A stretch of DNA of 5,928 bases from Methylotenera sp. GTDB lineage: Bacteria; Pseudomonadota; Gammaproteobacteria; Burkholderiales; Methylophilaceae. The first letter of the stretch is position 1, and every line of letters begins with the position of its first letter. Positions 1-5,916 of the stretch are shown piece by piece. The position numbers and the translations under genes are program-made. The notes beneath the pieces were generated by a model. That model was not told the DNA's origin, did no database searches, and saw nothing but the letters and a program-made list of their open reading frames with translations. The stretch lies in assembly GCA_027310735.1 (NCBI GenBank), contig DAIDAH010000169.1, forward strand, positions 1 through 5,928, written 5' to 3'.

Positions 1-2
1 TA

Positions 3-1271
3 TATTCTGGCCTTGAGCCTCCTGTCACCATTATTGTTCCCGCATATAACGAAGAGGCTACGATCGTCGCTTCCATCCGATCAATATTACATATGAATTA
101 CCCGAGATTTGAAATTGTCATTGTTAATGATGGGTCAAAGGATGGTACGTTAGATGAACTAAAAAACAAATTGTCACTTATTTCATTTCCAGAAGCTTAT
201 CGCTCACGTTTGGCTACTAGGGCTGTGCAAATGGTTTATCAATCCACAAAGCATCCAAATATAAGAGTCATCGATAAAAAAAATGGTGGTAAAGCAGATT
301 CAATTAATGCTGGCATTAACATTGCACGATATCCATTATTCTGTGTAGTTGACGCGGACAGCGTATTGCAGCCAGATAGTTTGAGAAAAGTCGTCCAACC
401 TTTTCTGGAAGACAAGCGCGTCGTTGCATCAGGAGGCACTATTCGAGTTGCCAATGGCTGCAAGATCAGTGGGGGCTTTATCAGCAAGATAGGTCTCCCA
501 AGTAACTTGTTGGCAATGATGCAGGTGGTCGAGTATATACGAGCCTTTTTGATGGGAAGGCTTGGTTGGTCAGTCATTGATGGGCTGTTAATTATTTCTG
601 GAGCATTTGGAGTATTTCATAAAGAAACAGTGATTAGTGTAGGTGGCTTCCGTCATGATACCGTGGGAGAGGATATGGAACTCATCGTACGGATTCATCG
701 AATGATGAGGCAACAAAAAAGAGTCTATCGAATAGTGTTTCTTCCAGACCCTGTGGCTTGGACTGAAGTGCCTGAGGACTTGCATACGTTGATGAGTCAA
801 CGCACGAGGTGGCAGAGAGGATTGTCAGAAAGCTTGATTGGAAACTTTGGTTTAATGTTCTCACGAAATGGAGGCACACCAGGCTGGCTTGCATTTCCTT
901 TTATGGTGATTTTTGAATGGCTTGGCCCCTTGGTGGAAGTGACAGGTTATATTTTGATGTTCATTTTTATCTGGCTTGGTTATATTTCTTGGCCAGTATT
1001 TATGGTGTTTTTGCTTGCTACGATAGGGCTCGGCATTCTAGTTTCTATTACAAGTTTATTATTAGAAGACATGAGCTTTAATCTATATGACCAGCGTAGG
1101 CAATTGTCATTACTCATTATTGCATCCGTGGTGGAGAATCTTGGGTTCCGGCAACTAAACTCATTTTGGCGATTGATGGGATTAATTTACTGGCTATTTG
1201 GCCGTAAAAGAAAATGGGGGAAAATGCGACGCTCTGGGGCTTGGCAAAAGAATCTAGTAAGACCATCTTAA
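3..1271 (+). CDS. Membrane family 2 glycosyltransferase, processive PgaC/cellulose-synthase-like type (5' partial)
   Basis: The frame is open from the left edge, so the gene is truncated at its N-terminus. The ATG at 93 is internal: the 30 codons before it encode the conserved first strand of the GT-A fold (VTIIVPAYNEE). Counting from the first codon seen, 422 residues are present. Visible motifs are VNDGSKDGT (~41-49), GGKADSINAG (~95-104), the metal/nucleotide-sugar DAD (117-119), the GED catalytic-base motif (~222-224) and the acceptor-site QRTRW (266-270). These together define processive inverting GT2 synthases such as PgaC/IcaA, hyaluronan and cellulose synthases. Hydrophobic segments at about 295-355 and 365-400, then a basic tail, indicate a polytopic inner-membrane protein with a cytoplasmic catalytic domain. 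Any N-terminal membrane helices would lie left of the window. The likely role is polymerising and exporting an extracellular glycan; the sugar cannot be read from the sequence. It is coupled to the next gene by a 1-bp overlap. Confidence 0.93.
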   Translation, partial: YSGLEPPVTIIVPAYNEEATIVASIRSILHMNYPRFEIVIVNDGSKDGTLDELKNKLSLISFPEAYRSRLATRAVQMVYQSTKHPNIRVIDKKNGGKADSINAGINIARYPLFCVVDADSVLQPDSLRKVVQPFLEDKRVVASGGTIRVANGCKISGGFISKIGLPSNLLAMMQVVEYIRAFLMGRLGWSVIDGLLIISGAFGVFHKETVISVGGFRHDTVGEDMELIVRIHRMMRQQKRVYRIVFLPDPVAWTEVPEDLHTLMSQRTRWQRGLSESLIGNFGLMFSRNGGTPGWLAFPFMVIFEWLGPLVEVTGYILMFIFIWLGYISWPVFMVFLLATIGLGILVSITSLLLEDMSFNLYDQRRQLSLLIIASVVENLGFRQLNSFWRLMGLIYWLFGRKRKWGKMRRSGAWQKNLVRPS

Positions 1272-2596
1272 TGAAATTGTTACTTATTGCTTTGCTGATT
1301 ATTTTCACCGAAACGCAGGCCCATGCAGATTGGTTGTCGGTATGTCACAACCAGCCAGCTTCTGTAATCCAGAAAAAGAACAACGATCGTATCGCATATT
1401 ATTTTTCACCAGATGAAAGCGTTACCTTACTACAAATCACAAAAAAACCTTTAGAAATTCAATGTAAGCAAATTGAGGTTGGCATAAGTGGTGGAGATAT
1501 TTTATGGGCAGGTTTTGCACCCAATGTCACTCCTAACATGACAAATATTGCACTGCAAGGATCGACAAAGGATGAGCGATTTCTTGTTAGTGAAGTGATT
1601 CTGCCGGACGTAGCCAATGTCGCTACTGAAGAAAACTCCATTCAGAAAAAAACCTCAGGTCAAGTCAATCATAGTAAACCTTTGAGCAGATCTGCTTGGT
1701 TTTGGTCACCAGATTTATGGATAGATACACCAGAGAAGATTTTTGATGTCACATCTAAATTTGGTATCAATCGTATTTACATCTCGATACTAACTCTCCA
1801 TGGGGAGGTGAGTCACGCCACTGAACTGCATAAATTTATTCAGTCAGCACACTTTCATGGCGTTCAAGTATGGGCTGTACTTGGTGATCCTCGCGCTATC
1901 ATGAATGAGGGTGTATCTGCATTTTTATCGGCAACAGCTGCATATACTGCATTCAATAATGAGGCAATTCCAACAGGAAGATTGAAAGGACTTCAACTGG
2001 ATATTGAGCCATATTTGATACCAGGATACTTGCAGAATCCTGAAGCGTGGCTGTCAAGATATGCAGATGTCATTAATAACATACATCGAACTGCGCCAGC
2101 ACTACAAATTGATATAGTAGTCCCTTTTTGGTTTGATCCAGATACCCCGCAAGTAGCTTCAATGCTAGGTAATGTGACTGATAGTATTAATCGAATTACG
2201 GTGATGGATTACCGTACGGATCCTGCTCAAATTATGCATTTCGCTACCCCCTTTTTGAATTGGGGCATGCATAACAGAAAGGCCATAGATATTGCGTTAG
2301 AAACACTGCCTATGGTACAGGAGGATAGACGCCATTATCGACAAGCCGATGCTGGGGAGTTGCTGCAACTGCAAGTTGGGGGACAGTCTGTATTGATATT
2401 ATTGAAGGATGTTTATAAGCATAACGAATCTATAATGAGCTATCGCTACACTTATACTAGGATTATAGATGGCACAGACATTAGTTTCTTTAAAACAAAA
2501 GGAGCTTTTAAGGAGCTAATGACCCCATTGGAAGCTGAGCTAAATCTGTGGCCGTCTTTTTCTGGTTTGGCTATTCATGGTTTGGATCAGTGGTAG
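1271..2596 (+). CDS. Secreted TIM-barrel protein, putative GH18-like glycoside hydrolase
   Basis: I chose the ATG at 1271 because it overlaps the TAA of the glycosyltransferase (TAATG) and starts a clear signal peptide: MK, a hydrophobic stretch (3-12), then a likely cleavage after AHA at residue 19. An in-frame ATG at 1214 would put 19 polar residues in front and overlap the upstream gene by 58 bp. The 441-residue protein has an N-terminal region (~20-135) with two cysteines (25, 65) and a barrel-like region from ~140. The barrel shows SAWFWSPDLW (~141-150), alternating strand/helix pattern (INRIYISIL, VQVWAVLGDP), GLQLDIEPY (240-248) and ITVMDYR (309-315). LDIEP resembles the DxxDxDxE strand-4 motif of GH18-like hydrolases, with Glu246 the candidate acid, and MDYR resembles their strand-6 Met-x-Tyr. 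Periplasmic location plus coupling to a glycan synthase suggests trimming or release of that polymer, by analogy with the C-terminal domain of PgaB. The exact family and activity are not established. Confidence 0.85.
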   Translation: MKLLLIALLIIFTETQAHADWLSVCHNQPASVIQKKNNDRIAYYFSPDESVTLLQITKKPLEIQCKQIEVGISGGDILWAGFAPNVTPNMTNIALQGSTKDERFLVSEVILPDVANVATEENSIQKKTSGQVNHSKPLSRSAWFWSPDLWIDTPEKIFDVTSKFGINRIYISILTLHGEVSHATELHKFIQSAHFHGVQVWAVLGDPRAIMNEGVSAFLSATAAYTAFNNEAIPTGRLKGLQLDIEPYLIPGYLQNPEAWLSRYADVINNIHRTAPALQIDIVVPFWFDPDTPQVASMLGNVTDSINRITVMDYRTDPAQIMHFATPFLNWGMHNRKAIDIALETLPMVQEDRRHYRQADAGELLQLQVGGQSVLILLKDVYKHNESIMSYRYTYTRIIDGTDISFFKTKGAFKELMTPLEAELNLWPSFSGLAIHGLDQW

Positions 2597-2622
2597 CATC
2601 TCATCTAAATTAAGCGACTAAG

Positions 2623-4011
2623 CTAATTGCTGGCAATTTCTTGTTCAATGAGCCATTTGCCTCCAACCTCTTTCATAATTAGCGTTTTAATTGTAATGAT
2701 TGGATTGTGATCTCCGTGATAAGACTGCTTAAAAGTTACGTTAGCGTGACTATCATCCAAGTATTTGACTTTGATATCAGATAACTCAACGCTAATTCTA
2801 AATACCTTAGTAATGCGATTGATACGTTGTTGCTCCCATGCTTTACGACTTTGACCTTTCGCGGGAATGAAGTCAGCACTGTAACTTGCAAAGTATTGAT
2901 CAAGATTTTTTGATGACCACGCCTGAGCCCAATTATTTACTGAAATAGTTAAAACCTTATAATTTTTCACTGAGCTTATGATGGATCCGGATATCTTCAA
3001 GGCACTTGAGTTATTTGAGCTTGCGATTGCATTTGGCTCTCTAGATGCAATTGATGTTTTATTGCCAGCATCAATTTGAGCAGATTTAATATGTTTTAAA
3101 ATACTCGCTGCTTCAGTATTTTCAGGGTTGATTAACAATGCATTCTCAAAATGAATCGCAGCATTTTTTAATTCACCTTGGCGATAAAGAGCAATCCCTA
3201 ACCCTGTTAAAGCACTTTCATTTTTAGGCTGAATTTTAATAATTGATGAGAAAATTTGTACGGCATTAGTCAGTTTGTTTCCTTGTAGATCACAATATCC
3301 AAGTCCAACATTCATTTCAGTAGAGTATTTTGTAAATTCAGCTAAAGAGGAGAAGCGTTTTCGTGCCTCATCAATCTTGCCTTGATGATACACAACCCAA
3401 GCATAGAGTAACTTTGCGGCTGGGGGCTGATTTAACATGCTGTCCAGAACATTCCGGGACTCATCATAGTAACCTTGATTGTAAAGTTGTTCTGCTTTAT
3501 CAAGTTCAAGTGCCGACTGGTTTCTTTCACCCTCTTTGAACATATACCGACCGGCTTTTATTTTCTTCTCTTCAAGCAGCTTGTTAACCACCTTGACTCG
3601 ATGAATCCCAAGGTAGCAATGCACATAGACCTTCCCCTTAGCTGATGCAATTGCATCAGCTGCTAAGGCTGCATTTTTGTCATAATTCACCCCCATTTTA
3701 TGACCAAGAATACTTATCATTGGGAAGTTAAGAAATTCAATCTGTTCACTTTTTGCAAGTTGACGCTCCTTATCAATTAAGGTGTTTTCATATGGGAGCG
3801 TAGGGTCGAGTAGGCTGATGATTTTTATGACGCCATTTTTTTTCAACTTTTCAATGTCACTTAATCCTGGATATGGACCAATAATAACATTGGTATCGAC
3901 ATCTGATATCTCGCCACGGAAAGCACGTATTATTGGGTTTTCAGGGGTAATAAGTACTAAATAGCTTAATAAGCTGGCTAGTATCGACCACGTGATTAAT
4001 TTTAATAACAT
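2623..4011 (-). CDS. Membrane-anchored phosphatase-like (CX5R) / TPR / NTF2-like fusion protein
   Basis: This is a 462-residue protein. Residues ~4-22 form one hydrophobic segment after a single Lys, which suggests a signal anchor or uncleaved signal peptide with the rest in the periplasm. Residues ~35-145 look like a dual-specificity/tyrosine phosphatase fold: VIIGPYPG (42-49), VIKIISLLDP (61-70) and the P-loop-like VHCYLGIHR (130-138) with Cys132 and Arg138 in CX5R spacing. The Ser/Thr that usually follows the Arg is Val139. Residues ~168-310 hold TPR-like helices (AEQLYNQGYYDESRNVL; ALTGLGIALYRQGELKNAAI; FENALLINPEN). A polar Ser/Asn-rich linker (~311-348) leads to a C-terminal domain (~350-460) with WAQAWSSKNLDQYFASY and a GGKWLIEQE end, typical of NTF2-like/Cds6-type domains. 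It is convergent with the hydrolase gene, with a 26-bp gap. AGGGAG lies 7 nt before the ATG. Function unknown; an accessory role in envelope or polysaccharide assembly is an inference from context. Confidence 0.87.
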   Translation of the reverse strand: MLLKLITWSILASLLSYLVLITPENPIIRAFRGEISDVDTNVIIGPYPGLSDIEKLKKNGVIKIISLLDPTLPYENTLIDKERQLAKSEQIEFLNFPMISILGHKMGVNYDKNAALAADAIASAKGKVYVHCYLGIHRVKVVNKLLEEKKIKAGRYMFKEGERNQSALELDKAEQLYNQGYYDESRNVLDSMLNQPPAAKLLYAWVVYHQGKIDEARKRFSSLAEFTKYSTEMNVGLGYCDLQGNKLTNAVQIFSSIIKIQPKNESALTGLGIALYRQGELKNAAIHFENALLINPENTEAASILKHIKSAQIDAGNKTSIASREPNAIASSNNSSALKISGSIISSVKNYKVLTISVNNWAQAWSSKNLDQYFASYSADFIPAKGQSRKAWEQQRINRITKVFRISVELSDIKVKYLDDSHANVTFKQSYHGDHNPIITIKTLIMKEVGGKWLIEQEIASN

Positions 4012-4017
4012 TCAGCT

Positions 4018-4024
4018 TCTCCCT
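4018..4024 (-). promoter_or_regulatory. Ribosome binding site of the phosphatase/TPR/NTF2 gene
   Basis: Read on the minus strand, AGGGAGA lies just before the ATG at 4011-4009, with 7 nt between the AGGGAG core and the start. This good Shine-Dalgarno spacing supports the chosen start and its hydrophobic N-terminus. Confidence 0.7.
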
Positions 4025-4039
4025 GATCATCTAGGAGTA

Positions 4040-4045
4040 ATTATA
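4040..4045 (-). promoter_or_regulatory. Candidate -10 element (TATAAT) for the phosphatase/TPR/NTF2 gene
   Basis: A perfect TATAAT on the minus strand ends 28 nt before the start codon. That would give a short leader of about 20 nt still containing the Shine-Dalgarno sequence. No good TTGACA-like -35 box sits 16-18 nt upstream and there is no TGn extension, so an activator would probably be needed, or the match is chance in AT-rich DNA. Confidence 0.33.
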
Positions 4046-4282
4046 CTCTCACTATAATTTGCATCATCCAGCAAAGGCTGCATATCCATTTAGGATTCAT
4101 TTCGCCGTATATCTGATACCCTTTATTTAACTTTCTCCGCTCTAGTTCTGGCATTCTGATATTTTTATCAAAAGTGGTTAAGTCCAAAGTCATCGTAATG
4201 AATGCTGTCCTAGTTAAAAAGGCATGCCAAAGAAGGATCTGATAAATAAAAGAATTAAAAGATGAGCTCTGAAAAGCAATCT

Positions 4283-4314
4283 GTGCCAATTCGATGAATG
4301 AGACTTATTGGCAC
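4283..4314. repeat. Perfect 8-bp inverted repeat GTGCCAAT / ATTGGCAC
   Basis: The arms are 4283-4290 and 4307-4314, separated by 16 nt. There is no T-run on either side, so it is not a typical rho-independent terminator. Total length and arm separation would suit a dimeric regulator binding on roughly two helical turns, about 270 bp upstream of the phosphatase-fusion start. The regulator is unknown. Confidence 0.5.
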
Positions 4315-4446
4315 GACTAATGGTGTAAGTAGTAATGGTAGTACTATGACACTAAAAGCAACAACTTAAGATTTCTAAACGCGCATAGGTGTTGGCGGTT
4401 ACTTACGAGCGATGGCGGATAAATGTTATTTAAACTCATAATTCAT

Positions 4447-4477
4447 TGGTACTGTGTTCGACTCACAGGCGGCACCA
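4447..4477 (+). other. tRNA T-arm-like hairpin ending in ACCA (possible att or tRNA remnant)
   Basis: CTGTG (4452-4456) pairs with CACAG (4464-4468) around the 7-nt loop TTCGACT, which fits the TTCRANN-C pattern of a tRNA T-loop. GCGGC and then ACCA follow. The outer TGGT (4447-4450) also pairs with ACCA (4474-4477). Only five bases lie between the T-stem and the ACCA, where a real tRNA has seven, and no D-arm, anticodon arm or matching 5' acceptor strand is visible upstream. It is therefore not an intact tRNA. It could be a degenerate 3' tRNA end of the kind left by integrative elements, a dyad operator, or chance. Confidence 0.35.
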
Positions 4478-4572
4478 TAAAATCAAAGAGTTCGCTTAAT
4501 GGCTAACTTTTTCCTATAGGAGGGTCTGGATTTAATTGACGTGTCTTTTGTAGGTGTTCTGGATATAGAGAC

Positions 4573-5469
4573 TTACATCGTTGTATCCCATATACGTACA
4601 CAATTTCGCCCAGCAGCTTTTGCTGCATACATAGCTTTGTCTACGCGGTCAATGGACGTTTCAACAGGTGTGGCAGGGTCAAGTAGTGTTATTCCAAATG
4701 ATGCTGTGATGTGGATAGGCTCTTTACCTTTGACGCTTATTGGCATAGACGCAAACTCTTCTCGTAAACGCTCAACCATATTAAAGCCAAGTGTCAGTTC
4801 GGTGTGCTGTAGTAAAAGCAGAAACTCTTCCCCTCCGTAGCGGAAAACTTTGTCATAGGGTCGGATATGTTCAATGAGGTAGTGAGCAGAAGCAGTTAGC
4901 ACATTGTCTCCTGCAAGGTGCCCGTGGAGATCATTGATAACTTTGAAGTTATCCAAATCAACCATGACAATGCAGCAAGACTGTAGCTCACGTTTTATTA
5001 ACTCTTGCTGCTCTCGAAGCGCAGGTAAAATGCCTGTTCGATTAATAGCTCCTGTAAGCGAGTCATGGTTATATAGTGCATTTTCCAACTCACGTTCCAA
5101 GGCGGAAATCTCAAGGCGCATTCGGTCGAGTGAGTTAGAAAAGTTGTCAAAATCAAAAGTGACAAGCGGTTTACCTTCACTTGTTTCGATTAGCAGTTTT
5201 GCCGCTAATTGATGCATGAACTTATGTGCTTTTCCTAATGCGATGTAACCTGATCGATTGCGTAGCTTACTGGATCTTTCGCTGTAGTACCATTGTCCGA
5301 AGCGACATTTATGATGGGATTCTGAGCAAATGTCATGTTGGTCTGCAGGCAGTCGGCAAGCGAGCACACGAACCATTGCAGCATGCCACAGTTGGTGGTG
5401 AAAGCGGGCTTGCTCCAGTTGGGAAAGCATATCTTGCAGGTCTTCTCGGGTGATGTCGTAGAGTTCCAT
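4573..5469 (-). CDS. dgcZ: Zinc-sensing diguanylate cyclase (CZB-GGDEF), DgcZ/YdeH-like
   Basis: This complete 298-residue protein is close to the 296 residues of E. coli DgcZ and has the same domain order. The N-terminal CZB zinc-binding domain (~1-130) shows HxxW (His25-Trp28), CRFGQWY starting at Cys55, and HKFMH (His82, His86), giving the His/Cys/His/His zinc ligands of this family. A helical stretch (~110-132) links to the GGDEF domain (~133-295). There DLDNFK (171-176) gives the metal- and substrate-binding residues, GGEEF (212-216) is the active site with the accepted Glu variant, and RPYD (203-206), five residues before it, is the RxxD product-inhibition site. It should be an active cytoplasmic enzyme making c-di-GMP from two GTP, repressed by zinc, as known for DgcZ. 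AAGGGAG lies 7 nt before the ATG. In E. coli DgcZ controls poly-GlcNAc synthesis; placement beside a glycan synthase suggests an analogous role here, which is an inference. Confidence 0.93.
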   Translation of the reverse strand: MELYDITREDLQDMLSQLEQARFHHQLWHAAMVRVLACRLPADQHDICSESHHKCRFGQWYYSERSSKLRNRSGYIALGKAHKFMHQLAAKLLIETSEGKPLVTFDFDNFSNSLDRMRLEISALERELENALYNHDSLTGAINRTGILPALREQQELIKRELQSCCIVMVDLDNFKVINDLHGHLAGDNVLTASAHYLIEHIRPYDKVFRYGGEEFLLLLQHTELTLGFNMVERLREEFASMPISVKGKEPIHITASFGITLLDPATPVETSIDRVDKAMYAAKAAGRNCVRIWDTTM

Positions 5470-5476
5470 TTCCGTG

Positions 5477-5483
5477 CTCCCTT
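5477..5483 (-). promoter_or_regulatory. Ribosome binding site of dgcZ with overlapping GGA motifs
   Basis: On the minus strand AAGGGAG sits 7 nt before the ATG (5469-5467) and fixes the start. It contains AGGGA (5482-5478), and ACGGA (5475-5471) lies directly before the start. Both fit the ANGGA core recognised by CsrA/RsmA, so the site could also be a translational control point. Confidence 0.65.
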
Positions 5484-5612
5484 GGTTCTATATCGGATTC
5501 TGAAAAGCGTTAAGAAATAGAATTTTTCACTCCAAATATCTTAAAATAAGTTAGAAAACTTCTATTTTTTTTGTTGTGGGGACAAGAGGTCTTACAACTC
5601 TACACACACTGA

Positions 5613-5695
5613 AATAACAAGTCTTATTGTTATTGTTAAATGGGTACATAAAACAGAAGAAGATCTAATTTTTAAGCATAATTTACAATAACAAT
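5613..5695. repeat. Three AATAACAA octamers, two forming an 11-bp perfect inverted repeat
   Basis: AATAACAA occurs at 5613-5620 and 5687-5694 on the plus strand and as TTGTTATT at 5627-5634. The second and third copies extend to ATTGTTATTGT (5626-5636) and ACAATAACAAT (5685-5695), perfect complements 48 nt apart. The first two copies form a compact dyad with a 6-nt spacer. The cluster lies about 145-225 bp upstream of the dgcZ start, a plausible position for a multi-site operator. AT-rich composition raises the chance of coincidence. Confidence 0.45.
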
Positions 5696-5745
5696 CCGGT
5701 TCGATAAATGCGTGTGAGCACGTATAGCTGCGGATTAAAGAAAAC

Positions 5746-5916
5746 TTATAAAGTCAGTTGTCGGAAGCTTTGATTGGTAGAAAATTGACATACAGGGAAA
5801 GTTTTCCCATTGCGACTTGGATGTTTCGATAGTTTGCCTCTTAAGTTAGTGAAACCTGCACACAAATTGACACTAACGCCAATGCTGGCTTTTGAATGTT
5901 CTGTTTTTACCTTGGT
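5746..5916 (-). other. Start-less 56-codon open frame (possible gene relic or repeat-derived)
   Basis: On the minus strand a frame is open between TAA codons at 5919-5917 and 5748-5746. It encodes 56 residues including SIGVSVNLCAGFTNLRGK and a C-terminal SFRQLTL. No ATG or GTG occurs in it and no ribosome site precedes the only TTG, so it is not callable as a gene. Being stop-free in AT-rich DNA and reading like a protein, it may be a relic of a gene end or part of a dispersed repeat. I do not recognise a family. Confidence 0.25.
5795..5808. repeat. Dyad GGGAAA-GT-TTTCCC
   Basis: Two perfectly complementary 6-base arms flank a 2-nt centre. With so short a centre it is more likely a protein-binding dyad than an RNA hairpin. 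It lies inside the start-less open frame and just after a TTGACA hexamer at 5785-5790, about 330 bp upstream of dgcZ. No regulator can be named. Confidence 0.35.

Larger units (their letters stand above)
4012..4572. other. Intergenic region between the cyclase and phosphatase-fusion genes; no convincing gene
   Basis: This 561-bp spacer separates two minus-strand genes. I see no credible protein gene. The longest minus frame (4041-4289) opens only at a TTG, has no ribosome site, and its product (Trp, Met, Cys and Ile clusters) matches nothing I know. The region holds a candidate -10 near 4040, an 8-bp inverted repeat (4283-4314), a T-arm-like hairpin (4447-4477) and an isolated AGGAGG-like sequence near 4518-4524 with no usable start behind it. 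No clear GC-rich stem plus T-run follows the cyclase stop. The length and these structures fit a long regulatory spacer, or a scar where DNA was inserted and lost. Confidence 0.6.

Noticed and set aside
239..577. 112-codon minus-strand frame
   Set aside because: It is antisense to the conserved GT-A catalytic core of the glycosyltransferase.
1214..1270. Upstream ATG extending the hydrolase by 19 residues
   Set aside because: It would bury the signal peptide and overlap the upstream gene by 58 bp; the ATG at 1271 gives a clean stop-start overlap.
2597..2622. Bidirectional terminator between the convergent genes
   Set aside because: Only a trivial AGC/GCT pairing is present, with no stable stem or T-run on either strand.
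4041..4289. 82-codon minus-strand frame in the spacer
   Set aside because: It opens with TTG, has no ribosome binding site, gives an atypical Trp/Met/Cys-rich tail and shows no recognisable motif; best read as chance.
4302..4325. Sigma-54-like TTGGCACGA (-24 element) on the plus strand, and TTGGCAC...TTGC on the minus strand
   Set aside because: On plus, the GC of the -12 element is GG; on minus, the GG-to-GC spacing is 8 instead of 10. Sigma-54 does not tolerate these well, and the arms are part of an inverted repeat.
4397..4430. ACGAGCGATGGCGGAT, faintly like the start of 16S rRNA variable region flank
   Set aside because: The match is about a dozen bases with mismatches, and no flanking rRNA sequence is present.
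4541..4840. 99-codon plus-strand frame with an AGGAGG-like sequence upstream
   Set aside because: It lies almost entirely antisense to the well-supported cyclase; the GTG start is about 17 nt from the AGGAGG, too far, and the product has no family features.
5548..5572. AAGTT-AGAA-AACTT stem followed by T8, terminator-like on plus
   Set aside because: The stem is only five mostly A/T pairs and no plus-strand gene lies upstream to terminate.
5785..5872. Two TTGACA hexamers on the plus strand as promoters
   Set aside because: No TATAAT-like hexamer 16-18 nt downstream of either, and no plus-strand gene visible before the window ends.
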